Assembly (NCBI RefSeq): GCF_008704715.1
Contig: NZ_CP023689.1
Span: 4,960,001 to 5,024,000 of the forward strand
Reading direction: 5' to 3'
DNA: 64,000 bases
From: Streptomyces chartreusis
Lineage (GTDB): Bacteria > Actinomycetota > Actinomycetes > Streptomycetales > Streptomycetaceae
Below, piece after piece: positions 51,187-59,329 of the stretch. The position numbers and the translations under genes are program-made. Below the pieces are notes generated by a model, which was not told where the DNA came from, made no database searches, and saw nothing but the letters and a program-made list of their open reading frames with translations. Every line of letters begins with the position of its first letter. The stretch's first letter is position 1.

Positions 51187-52056
51187 CTACTCCGGCTGGT
51201 GTTCGGGCCCTCCGAAGTCCGGGCTCGTGTAGTCCGGGCTCGTGTAGCTCGGACGCGGGCCCGGGACGGCGCCGTTGTCCGGGCTGCTGAAACCCGGACG
51301 GCCGTAGCCGAGGTTCGGGATGCGGCCGGCCGGTGTCGTCGGCGGCGTGCGGTGCAGGGCCGCCGCCGTGCCGGGGTCGGCGAGTGCCTCCCGAAGGAAA
51401 GGCAGGACGCCGCGCTCCAGCAGGGCATCGCGCCAGGCTTCCCTGGCCCGGGTCACCTCTTCGCTCAGTTCGCCGTACGGCCCCGAGTCGAAGGCCGGCC
51501 GGTTGCGCAGGGCGGTGAGCAGGAGTCCGACGGCGGCGACGAGAATCGCGGCCGCCGCGATGGCGCCGAACACCCATCCGGTGGTGAGCATCGTCTGGGC
51601 GAACGCCGGCTCGGGGTTGAGCATCTTCAGGATGTAGCCGACGAGCAGGAAGATCGCCGCGGCGGTGCCCGCGAGGACGGGTGCCAGCACGGCGACCACG
51701 GCGACTATGCCGGGGCCGGCCGTCTCGGCGACTTCTCCCATGGTGGTGGCGAGCCCCATCGCGCCTGTGCCCGACTCGGAGGAGCCGGACTCGCGGCTGG
51801 ACGACGGGGTGGACGGCGCCGGCTGGCGCAGTTCCTCGCGGACCTTCACGTAGTGCTGGTACTCGGTCGCCGCGGCCGCCGTGATGAGTGCGGTGGCGTT
51901 CAGCGCCATGGTGCGCAGCTGTTCGGGGTTGAGCCGCTGTCCCACAGCGGCCAGTTCCGGGCGGTGTGGTGCGGAGCGCAGCGCCTCGTCGAGGATCCGC
52001 TCGTACTCTTGGCGGTCCTCGCTGTGCAGGTGCTGCGGAACGCTGTTCATGTGCAT
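51187..52056 (-). CDS. Transmembrane protein of unknown function
   Basis: About 289 aa. An N-terminal cytosolic coiled region (SEDRQEYERILDEALRSAPHRPELAAVGQRLNPEQLRTMALNATALITAAAATEYQHYVKVREEL) and a Ser-rich linker come first. Two or more membrane helices follow (IVAVVAVLAPVLAGTAAAIFLLVGYILKML, WVFGAIAAAAILVAAVGLLLTAL), then a soluble helical domain. The Pro/Ser tail carries a short repeat (YTSPDYTSPDF). I do not recognise the family. ATG 52056 is preferred. Confidence 0.75.
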   Translation of the reverse strand: MHMNSVPQHLHSEDRQEYERILDEALRSAPHRPELAAVGQRLNPEQLRTMALNATALITAAAATEYQHYVKVREELRQPAPSTPSSSRESGSSESGTGAMGLATTMGEVAETAGPGIVAVVAVLAPVLAGTAAAIFLLVGYILKMLNPEPAFAQTMLTTGWVFGAIAAAAILVAAVGLLLTALRNRPAFDSGPYGELSEEVTRAREAWRDALLERGVLPFLREALADPGTAAALHRTPPTTPAGRIPNLGYGRPGFSSPDNGAVPGPRPSYTSPDYTSPDFGGPEHQPE

Positions 52057-52249
52057 CCCCCGATGCTCCGTAGGGCTTGGGGCTCGCATGCCAACGAGCC
52101 GTCGGGCAGAAACGGAGGGGAGCCTGCTACGGATAAGCCGATGGTAGAGCGGTGACGGCACACGGTGACAGGGGGTTTGCCAAAATTGGGCCCTGGCCTG
52201 CGCCGTCCTCCGTCCCTGCGTGATGGGGGGTCGTCTGCCCGGTGAACGT

Positions 52250-53323
52250 TCAGATATCCAGGGGAAGTTGCTGGACCAGCAGCTTTCCGGCCATGGTCAC
52301 GCCGCCGTCCATCGCGATGGCGAGCCCTTCGGCGTAGAGGTGCGGCCCCTCGACCAGCGGCCCGCCGTTGTCCTCGCCCTCCTCGGAGCCGACCTCGCCC
52401 AGCAGATACGGAATGGGGCTGTGACCGTGAACGATGCGGGTGCCGCCGTACGTATCGAGCAGCGAGCGGACATGGTCCGGGCCGCCCTCGTCGCGGAAGG
52501 AGAAGCGCTTGGTGAACTTGCGGAAGAGGTCCCAGACCTCGTCGGCGTCGTTGCGCGTGAGTGTCTCGCGGACGGTGTCGTTGACCGCTTCGATCGAGTC
52601 GCCGTAGTCGAGATAGGCGGTGGTGTCCGAGTGCACCAGCAGATGCCCGTCGACCTCCTCCATGGCGTCCAGCCGGGACATCCACTGGAGGTGGTGGTCC
52701 TGGAGGCGGTCCATGTCGGTCTTCTGGCCGCCGTTGAGCAGCCAGGCGGCCTGGAAGGTGGCGGTGCCCGCGCCGGAGTTGACGGGGGTGTCGCCGAAGC
52801 GCTTGGCGCCGAGCAGCAGCAGCTCATGGTTGCCCATGAGGGCCTTGCAGTAGCCGCCGGCCGCCGCGGCCTCGGCGGACAGCCGCATCACGAGGTCGAT
52901 GACGCCGATGCCGTCCGGGCCGCGGTCAGTGAAGTCGCCGAGGAACCACAGCCGTGCGGTGCCCGCGCACCAGTTCCCCGCCGAGTCGATCAGGCCCTTC
53001 TCCTGGAGAGCGGCCACCAGCTCGTCGAGATAGCCGTGCACGTCACCGACGACGAACAGCGCACCGGAGCCGCTGTTCGGCTGCTCGTCCGGCAGGGAGG
53101 CGGGGTCGACATGCACCTGGACAGTGTCGCCGCGATTGATGACCGGCAGGTCGCGCTGCGTGGGCGTGTACCCCTCGGGATACTTCTCCTCGGCGGGCGG
53201 GGCGACGTCGCCCGGGTGCGTGCTGGCGTACGGACCGGTCTCGTGGACGTAAGCGGGTACCCGGAAGTCGCGCAACGTCGCCGTGCGCTCCACCTCGGGT
53301 CCCTGACCGGCCCCCTGAGTCAT
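52250..53323 (-). CDS. Metallophosphoesterase (PPP-like)
   Basis: 357 aa. Calcineurin-like metal motifs are complete: GDVHGYLDELV, GDFTDRGPDGIGV and MGNHELLLLG, followed by the downstream histidine motifs VHSDTTAYLDYGDS and VHGHSPIPYLLGEVG. It probably hydrolyses a phospho-ester, possibly a protein phosphatase; substrate unknown. The N-terminal 90 residues are a separate, poorly conserved segment. The 240-bp gap upstream shows no gene. Confidence 0.88.
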   Translation of the reverse strand: MTQGAGQGPEVERTATLRDFRVPAYVHETGPYASTHPGDVAPPAEEKYPEGYTPTQRDLPVINRGDTVQVHVDPASLPDEQPNSGSGALFVVGDVHGYLDELVAALQEKGLIDSAGNWCAGTARLWFLGDFTDRGPDGIGVIDLVMRLSAEAAAAGGYCKALMGNHELLLLGAKRFGDTPVNSGAGTATFQAAWLLNGGQKTDMDRLQDHHLQWMSRLDAMEEVDGHLLVHSDTTAYLDYGDSIEAVNDTVRETLTRNDADEVWDLFRKFTKRFSFRDEGGPDHVRSLLDTYGGTRIVHGHSPIPYLLGEVGSEEGEDNGGPLVEGPHLYAEGLAIAMDGGVTMAGKLLVQQLPLDI

Positions 53324-53563
53324 CAGACCCCTCCACCATCACGCCGCATCTGCACCGCATCGGACTGCCTGGTCGCAGCGGCCCGCGGTGTCGTGGGCCC
53401 ATCATAGGAATGCCGATCGCGCCATGTGATGACCCAGGGGTGGTGAATCGGAGCAGGACTGCTGTTCACCGCGGCTTTCGCCCCGATTGGGCAGGGCTTC
53501 TACCACTCGACGACCGCGCCCTGCCCGCCCCCCGACCTGCTTCTGCGGTCCTTCGGCGTGCGC

Positions 53564-54676
53564 CTAGCGATCCTCGGGAGACCGCGGCGGACTGACCGTC
53601 GTGCGCGGCGGACGTCGCTGGGACGAGGTACGCACGATCAACTCCGTCGGTATCACCTGCTCGACCGGCTGGTCCGAGTCGACCCCCTCGATGGCGTCGA
53701 TGAGGAGCTGGACCACGGCCGTGCCGATGCGGCGGGGCTTCAGCGAGAGCGTGGTGATGGGCGGCTCGGTGTTGGCGTACACCGTGGACTCGCTGCAGCA
53801 CACCAGAAGCAGGTCGTCCGGTACGCGCAGGCCGTAGCGGCGGGCGGCGGCGAGCAGGTCGGTGCCGTTCGGGTCGAACAGTCCGTAGACCGCGTCGGGC
53901 CGGTCGGGCCTGGCGAGCAGCCGGTCGGCGGCGACGGCGCCCGCGCACGGGTCGTGCGCCGGGTACGCCTCGTACACGGGGTCCTGTCCGACCCGTTCGC
54001 ACCAGCGCAGATACGCCGTGGTCGACAGATGCGTGTAGGTGTCCGTCGTGGTGCCGGTCAGCAGACCGATCCGGCGGGCGCCCGCGTCGGCCAGGTGGTC
54101 GAGGATGCCCATCACGGCGGCCTCGTGGTCGTTGTCGACCCAGGCCGTGACCGGGAGCGAACCGGCGGGACGTCCGTCGGAGACGACCGGGAGGCCCTGT
54201 CTGACGAGTTCGCTGACGACCGGGTCCTGGTCGGACGGGTCGATGACCACCGTGCCGTCGAGGGCGACGTTCGACCACACGTCGTGGCGCGAGGTCGCGG
54301 GGAGGATCACGAGGGCGTAGCCGCGGGCGAGCGCGGCCGAGGTGGCCGCCCGGGCCATCTCGGCGAAGTACGCGAACTCCGTGAAGGTGAAAGGTTCATC
54401 CCCGTACGTCGTCACGGTCAGGCCGATGAGTCCCGACTTGCCGGTGCGGAGTGTCCGGGCCGCGGCCGAGGGCCGGTAGCCGAGGCGGTCGGCGACCTCG
54501 CGGACATGGCGGCGGGTGGCGTCGGGGAGCCGGCCCTTTCCGTTGAGGGCGTCGGAGACGGTCGTGATGGAGACTCCGGCGGCGGCCGCCACGTCTCTGA
54601 TGCCCGCCCGACCGGGTCGACTGCCTCGACGTGAGGTTTCCGCGCGGCTCACCTGGTGCTTCCCTGCTGCTGTCAT
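53564..54676 (-). CDS. LacI-family transcriptional regulator
   Basis: About 370 aa. The N-terminal HTH is AGIRDVAAAAGVSITTVSDALNGKGRLPDATRRHVREVADRLGYRPSAAARTLRTGKSGLIGL. A periplasmic-binding-protein-like sugar-binding domain follows. LacI repressors usually respond to a sugar, but no carbohydrate operon is adjacent. It is divergent from the aminotransferase across 453 bp. ATG 54676 is chosen; the GGGAAGCACC site upstream is moderate. Confidence 0.92.
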   Translation of the reverse strand: MTAAGKHQVSRAETSRRGSRPGRAGIRDVAAAAGVSITTVSDALNGKGRLPDATRRHVREVADRLGYRPSAAARTLRTGKSGLIGLTVTTYGDEPFTFTEFAYFAEMARAATSAALARGYALVILPATSRHDVWSNVALDGTVVIDPSDQDPVVSELVRQGLPVVSDGRPAGSLPVTAWVDNDHEAAVMGILDHLADAGARRIGLLTGTTTDTYTHLSTTAYLRWCERVGQDPVYEAYPAHDPCAGAVAADRLLARPDRPDAVYGLFDPNGTDLLAAARRYGLRVPDDLLLVCCSESTVYANTEPPITTLSLKPRRIGTAVVQLLIDAIEGVDSDQPVEQVIPTELIVRTSSQRRPPRTTVSPPRSPEDR

Positions 54677-55129
54677 GGCGAGCCGATAGTAGGGCTCATG
54701 CGGTGGGGTAGTGCGGACGCATATGCAGTCGTTGACAGGCACGTTTCTGCAAGGTCATAGTCCGTCAGATTCCTTTGAAAGCAAGGGAGTTGAACGATCC
54801 AATGGCGAGACGTGACTTGTCGGCGCGCATGGGCCTGCCAAGTGTCCGATGTTTCGAAGAGGTCTCAACTCACCTTCACGGGGGATGCGCGCCAGGGCGC
54901 GAGCCACCGGCGCGTAGATATATGTGTGGCGCGCCCCCCGGTTCGTACGCCTTCGTGCGCCGATGCCCTTGATGCTGGTGTGACAGGTGTGATCAGCGGC
55001 CCGAGTCTGCCCCGCCCGTGGGCATCGCCTCTTCCTCACCTGTACGCATCGGCGCGGAATCCTCATAAGGTGAGAAGTATTGGAGCCGGCGGTGGTGATG
55101 GGCCGCCGGTGGTCGCGAGGAGGACTGCG
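54677..55129 (+). promoter_or_regulatory. LacI-aminotransferase intergenic region with candidate promoter
   Basis: On the plus strand TTGACA (54732-54737), an 18-nt spacer and CATAGT (54756-54761) give a candidate promoter that would leave a leader of about 360 nt before the aminotransferase. It contains GC-rich inverted segments (54891-54920 region) and an AT-rich patch (near 54920). I find no tRNA, riboswitch consensus or supported small gene. The promoter call is tentative. Confidence 0.35.
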
Positions 55130-56209
55130 GTGAGCGAGACGAGCCCCAAGCTGCGCGCCGAGCTGGAGGGTATCCCCACCTACAAGCCGGGCAAGCCCGC
55201 CGCGGCCGGTGGCCCGGTGGCCTACAAGCTGTCCTCCAACGAGAACCCGTATCCGCCGCTGCCGGGCGTGATGGAGTCCGTCACGGTGGCTGCCTCGTCG
55301 TTCAACCGCTACCCGGACATGATGTGCACGGGGCTGATGAACGAGCTGTCCGAGCGCTTCGGCGTCCCGCTCTCCCACCTGGCCACCGGCACCGGCTCGG
55401 TCGGTGTCGCCCAGCAACTGATCCAGGCCACCGCCGGCCCCGGCGACGAGGTCATCTACGCGTGGCGGTCCTTCGAGGCGTACCCGATCATCACGCAGGT
55501 CAGCGGTGCGGCCTCCGTACAGGTGCCGCTGACGTCGGACGAGGTGCACGACCTGGACGCGATGGCCGCCGCCATCACCGACCGCACCAGGCTGATCTTC
55601 GTCTGCAACCCGAACAACCCGACGGGCACGGTCGTGAAGCGGGCCGAGCTGGAGCGGTTCCTCGACCGGGTGCCGAGCGATGTCCTGGTGGTGCTGGACG
55701 AGGCCTACCGCGAGTTCATCCGCGACCCCGAGGTGCCGGACGGCGTGGAGATCTACCGCGAGCGCCCGAACGTCTGCGTGCTGCGGACCTTCTCCAAGGC
55801 GTACGGCCTCGCCGGTCTGCGCGTCGGTTTCGCGATCGCCCATGAGCCGGTCGCGGCGGCCCTGCGCAAGACGGCCGTGCCCTTCGGGGTGAGCCAGCTC
55901 GCGCAGGACGCGGCCATCGCCTCGCTGCGTGCCGAGGACGAACTGCTCGGCCGGGTCGGGTCGCTGGTGTGTGAGCGCAACCGTGTGGGCGACGGCCTGC
56001 GGGCCCAGGGCTGGACGGTGCCCGAGACCCAGGCCAACTTCGTGTGGCTGCGGCTGGGGGAGCGCACGGTCGCCTTCGCTCAGGCGTGTGAGCAGGCGGG
56101 CGTGGTGATCCGGCCGTTCCCGGGCGAGGGTGTGCGGGTGACGATCGGAGAGGCCGAGGCGAACGACATCTTCCTGAAGGTGGCGGAAGGCTTCCGCAAG
56201 GAGCTCTAG
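55130..56209 (+). CDS. Histidinol-phosphate-type aminotransferase (HisC-like)
   Basis: 359 aa, PLP fold-type I. Conserved pieces are YKLSSNENPYPPLPGVMESV, LSHLATGTGSVGVAQQLIQATAGPGDEVIYAWRSFEAYPI, VCNPNNPTGTVV, VLDEAYREFIRDPEV, and the lysine in TFSKAYGLAGLRVGFAIAHE. It transaminates histidinol phosphate or an aromatic amino-acid analogue; the main histidine operon is elsewhere in Streptomyces, so this may be a paralogue for aromatic amino acids. GTG 55130 follows GAGGAGGACTGCG, and upstream in-frame codons do not look coding. Confidence 0.9.
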   Translation: MSETSPKLRAELEGIPTYKPGKPAAAGGPVAYKLSSNENPYPPLPGVMESVTVAASSFNRYPDMMCTGLMNELSERFGVPLSHLATGTGSVGVAQQLIQATAGPGDEVIYAWRSFEAYPIITQVSGAASVQVPLTSDEVHDLDAMAAAITDRTRLIFVCNPNNPTGTVVKRAELERFLDRVPSDVLVVLDEAYREFIRDPEVPDGVEIYRERPNVCVLRTFSKAYGLAGLRVGFAIAHEPVAAALRKTAVPFGVSQLAQDAAIASLRAEDELLGRVGSLVCERNRVGDGLRAQGWTVPETQANFVWLRLGERTVAFAQACEQAGVVIRPFPGEGVRVTIGEAEANDIFLKVAEGFRKEL

Positions 56210-56257
56210 AGGCTCCGGGGGCACGGCCGGGCGGCGACAGGGGCTAGGCCGGCACGG

Positions 56258-56650
56258 TCAGGCGTCGATCAGTTCCACGCGGACGGGGTCGCCGTCGCGG
56301 ACCGTCGCCAGCAGGCGGGCGTCGCCGTCGAGGCGGCCCAGGATGTTGCACGGGCTCGCGAGGCGGCACTCGGCGCCTCGCGAGATCGGTGTGGGTCCGT
56401 AGGGGAGGGCGAGCGCGTCGCCGTCGGTCCAGAAGGCGACTGTGCCAGGCTCGACCACCTGTTGTGCGTCCGTTTCACGTGAAACGGACACCCCTGTGTC
56501 GAAGTACACCTCCTCGCCCCAAGTGCGAGCGGTGGAGCTGAGCGGCAGGGCCTTGCCGAGGGCCTGCGCGGTTGGGGTGTCGTCGAGGGTCGCGGTGAGG
56601 TTCCCCGAGGGCCAGGAGATCCGTATCCGAAGCGGTGTCTGTGGCTGCAT
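56258..56650 (-). CDS. Cyclophilin-like fold protein (DUF369/TM1367-like)
   Basis: 130 aa. IRISWPSGNLTATLDDTPTAQALGKALPLSSTARTWGEEVYFDTGVSV and VEPGTVAFWTDGDALALPYGPTPISRG match the small 'cyclophilin-like' family of unknown function. A perfect parS (within the 22-bp palindrome 56468-56489) is translated as VSRET at about residues 56-60. It converges on the aminotransferase gene and is divergent from cydA. Confidence 0.75.
   Translation of the reverse strand: MQPQTPLRIRISWPSGNLTATLDDTPTAQALGKALPLSSTARTWGEEVYFDTGVSVSRETDAQQVVEPGTVAFWTDGDALALPYGPTPISRGAECRLASPCNILGRLDGDARLLATVRDGDPVRVELIDA
56468..56489. other. parS site 17 in a 22-bp palindrome, inside a CDS
   Basis: The core GTTTCACGTGAAAC at 56472-56485 has flanking GTCC/GGAC making a perfect 22-bp palindrome within the cyclophilin-like gene. 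Confidence 0.95.
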
Positions 56651-56745
56651 GCAGGCGATTCAACAATATGTTGAAGTTCCCGCCAAGGGGTTGGTCCGAA
56701 CGAAGGACCCCCCGTGAGGGCCTGGAATGTCCGTGCTGCATAATT

Positions 56746-56773
56746 GCTTGTGAATGTGAACGCTTTCACAAGC
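56746..56773. promoter_or_regulatory. Rex operator of cydA
   Basis: TGTGAACGCTTTCACA (56755-56770) fits the Rex consensus TGTGAAC-N3-TTCACA, and a wider pair of arms GCTTGTGAA/TTCACAAGC surrounds it. It lies 20 bp before the cydA start. Rex represses cyd genes when NAD+ is high relative to NADH. Confidence 0.88.
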
Positions 56774-56792
56774 GTATGTAAGGAGCAGCGAC

Positions 56793-58301
56793 GTGGACCT
56801 GGCTTTGGCGCCGGAGACCCTGGCGCGATGGCAGTTCGGCATCACCACCGTCTACCACTTCCTGTTCGTCCCTCTGACGATCTCGCTGGCCGCCCTCACG
56901 GCCGGGTTGCAGACCGCCTGGGTACGCACGGAGAAGGAGAAGTACCTCAGGGCGACGAAGTTCTGGGGGAAGCTCTTCCTGATCAACATCGCGATGGGTG
57001 TCGTCACCGGCATCGTGCAGGAGTTCCAGTTCGGCATGAACTGGTCCGACTACTCCCGCTTCGTCGGTGACGTCTTCGGTGCTCCGCTCGCCTTCGAGGC
57101 GCTGATCGCCTTCTTCTTCGAGTCCACCTTCATCGGCCTGTGGATCTTCGGCTGGGACAAGCTGCCGAAGAGGATCCACCTGGCCTGCATGTGGATGGTC
57201 TCGATCGGCACGATCCTGTCGGCGTACTTCATCCTGGCGGCCAACTCCTGGATGCAGCACCCCGTCGGCTACCGGATCAACGAGGCGCGGGGACGGGCCG
57301 AGCTCACCGACTTCTGGCTGGTTCTGACCCAGAACACCGCGCTCGCGCAGGCCTTCCACACCCTGTCGGCGGCCTTCCTCACCGGCGGCGCGTTCATGGT
57401 CGGCATCTCCGCCTTCCACCTGCTGCGCAAGAAGCACATCCGCGAGATGAAGACCTCGCTGCGGCTCGGCCTGGTCACCGTCGCCGTCGGCGGTCTGCTC
57501 ACCGCCGTCAGCGGTGACACGCTCGGCAAGATCATGTACGAGCAGCAGCCGATGAAGATGGCCGCGGCCGAGGCCCTGTGGGACGGCGAGAAGCCGGCGC
57601 CCTTCTCGATCTTCGCCGTCGGTGACGTCGACAAGGGCCACAACAAGGTCGCCATAGAGATCCCCGGCCTGCTGTCCTTCCTGGCCAAGGACGACTTCAC
57701 CTCGTACGTCCCCGGCATCAACGACGTCAACAAGGCCGAGCAGGAGAAGTACGGTTCCGGTGACTACCGGCCCAACATTCCCGTCGCCTACTGGGGCTTC
57801 CGTTGGATGATCGGCTTCGGCATGACGTCGCTCGCCGTCGGAGTGGCCGGACTCTGGCTGACCCGCAAGAAGTTCATGCTGCCCCAGCATCTGCGGGTCG
57901 GTGAGGACGAGGTGCCGCATCTGGTGCTGCTCCCGAAGAAGGCACTCGGCCCGAAGCTGACCAAGTGGTACTGGCGCATCGCGATCTGGACCCTGGCCTT
58001 CCCGCTGATCGCCAACTCCTGGGGCTGGATCTTCACCGAGATGGGCCGCCAGCCGTGGGTCGTCTATGGCGTCCTGCGGACCCGCGACGCGGTCTCCCCC
58101 GGCGTCTCGCAGGGCGAGGTCCTCACCTCGATGATCGTCTTCACCACGCTCTACGCCATCCTCGCCGTCGTCGAGGTCAAGCTCCTCGCGAAGTACGTCA
58201 AGGCCGGCCCGCCCGAGCTGACGGAAGCCGACCTGAACCCGCCCAAGAAGATCGGCGGCGACTCCCCTGACGCCGACAAGCCGATGGCCTTCTCGTACTA
58301 G
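56793..58301 (+). CDS. cydA: Cytochrome bd oxidase subunit I
   Basis: 502 aa with about nine membrane helices. It starts ALAPETLARWQFGITTVYHFLFVPLTISLAALTAGLQ, including the haem-ligand histidine of the first helix; the WMQHPVGYRI, LTDFWLVLTQNTALAQAFH and MKTSLRLGLVTVAVGGLLTAVSGDTLGKIMYEQQPMKMAAAEALWD segments are diagnostic. It is a high-affinity quinol oxidase for low oxygen. GTG 56793 follows AAGGAGCAG and overlaps the Rex-controlled leader. Confidence 0.97.
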   Translation: MDLALAPETLARWQFGITTVYHFLFVPLTISLAALTAGLQTAWVRTEKEKYLRATKFWGKLFLINIAMGVVTGIVQEFQFGMNWSDYSRFVGDVFGAPLAFEALIAFFFESTFIGLWIFGWDKLPKRIHLACMWMVSIGTILSAYFILAANSWMQHPVGYRINEARGRAELTDFWLVLTQNTALAQAFHTLSAAFLTGGAFMVGISAFHLLRKKHIREMKTSLRLGLVTVAVGGLLTAVSGDTLGKIMYEQQPMKMAAAEALWDGEKPAPFSIFAVGDVDKGHNKVAIEIPGLLSFLAKDDFTSYVPGINDVNKAEQEKYGSGDYRPNIPVAYWGFRWMIGFGMTSLAVGVAGLWLTRKKFMLPQHLRVGEDEVPHLVLLPKKALGPKLTKWYWRIAIWTLAFPLIANSWGWIFTEMGRQPWVVYGVLRTRDAVSPGVSQGEVLTSMIVFTTLYAILAVVEVKLLAKYVKAGPPELTEADLNPPKKIGGDSPDADKPMAFSY

Positions 58302-58321
58302 GCAGAGGGAGCTGCACTGTC

Positions 58322-59326
58322 ATGGAACTTCACGACGTCTGGTTCGTCCTGATCGCCGTCCTGTGGATCGGCTACTTCTTCCTGGAGGGCTTCGACTTCG
58401 GGGTCGGCGTCCTCACCAGGCTGCTGGCCCGCAACCGGCCCGAACGGCGGGTGCTGATCAACACCATCGGCCCCGTCTGGGACGGTAACGAGGTGTGGCT
58501 GCTCTCGGCGGGCGGCGCCACCTTCGCCGCCTTCCCCGAGTGGTACGCCACGCTCTTCTCCGGCTTCTATCTGCCGCTGCTGCTCATCCTGGTCTGCCTG
58601 ATCGTCCGGGGTGTCGCCTTCGAGTACCGGGCGAAGCGGCCCGAGGAGAAGTGGCAGCGCAACTGGGAGCAGGCCATCTTCTGGTGCTCGCTGCTCCCGG
58701 CGTTCCTGTGGGGCGTGGCCTTCGCCAACATCGTGCGGGGCGTGAAGATCGACCAGAGCCATGAGTACGTCGGCAACGTCCCCGATCTGCTCAACCCGTA
58801 CGCGCTCCTCGGCGGTCTGGTGACACTGTCGCTGTTCACCTTCCACGGTGCGGTGTTCACCGCGCTCAAGACCGTGGGGGAGATCCGGGAGCGGGCACGG
58901 AAGCTGGCGCTGTGGCTCGGCCTCGTGACCGCCGTGGTGGCCGCGGTCTTCCTGCTCTGGACGCAGATCGACAACGGCGACGGGCAGAGCCTGGCTGCGC
59001 TGGTCGTGGCGGTCGTGGCGCTGGTCGCGGCTGTGGCGGCGAACCAGGCCGGGCGCGAGGGGTGGTCGTTCGCCTTCTCGGGCGTCACCATCGTGGCGGC
59101 CGTGGCGATGCTCTTCCTGACGCTCTTCCCGAACGTCATGCCGTCCTCGCTCAACGAGGACTGGAGCCTCACGGTCAGCAATGCCTCGTCGAGCCCCTAC
59201 ACACTGAAGATCATGACCTGGTGCGCGGTGATCGCCACGCCGATCGTGATGCTCTACCAGGGCTGGACCTACTGGGTCTTCCGCAAGCGGATCGGTACGC
59301 AGCACATCGCTGAGACCGTGCACTGA
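58322..59326 (+). CDS. cydB: Cytochrome bd oxidase subunit II
   Basis: 334 aa with about eight helices: DVWFVLIAVLWIGYFFLEGFDFGVGVLTRLLARN, GPVWDGNEVWLLSAGGATFAAFPEWYATLFSGFYLPLLLIL, and SSPYTLKIMTWCAVIATPIVMLYQGWTYWVFRKRI. It is the partner subunit of CydA, 20 nt downstream of it; the cydCD gene starts 3 nt after it. Confidence 0.97.
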   Translation: MELHDVWFVLIAVLWIGYFFLEGFDFGVGVLTRLLARNRPERRVLINTIGPVWDGNEVWLLSAGGATFAAFPEWYATLFSGFYLPLLLILVCLIVRGVAFEYRAKRPEEKWQRNWEQAIFWCSLLPAFLWGVAFANIVRGVKIDQSHEYVGNVPDLLNPYALLGGLVTLSLFTFHGAVFTALKTVGEIRERARKLALWLGLVTAVVAAVFLLWTQIDNGDGQSLAALVVAVVALVAAVAANQAGREGWSFAFSGVTIVAAVAMLFLTLFPNVMPSSLNEDWSLTVSNASSSPYTLKIMTWCAVIATPIVMLYQGWTYWVFRKRIGTQHIAETVH

Positions 59327-59329
59327 GGT

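Noticed and set aside
54891..54945. Possible tRNA-like GGTTCGTAC and GC-rich arms in the LacI-aminotransferase gap
   Set aside because: The T-loop consensus GGTTCGAATCC is not met and no cloverleaf could be assembled.
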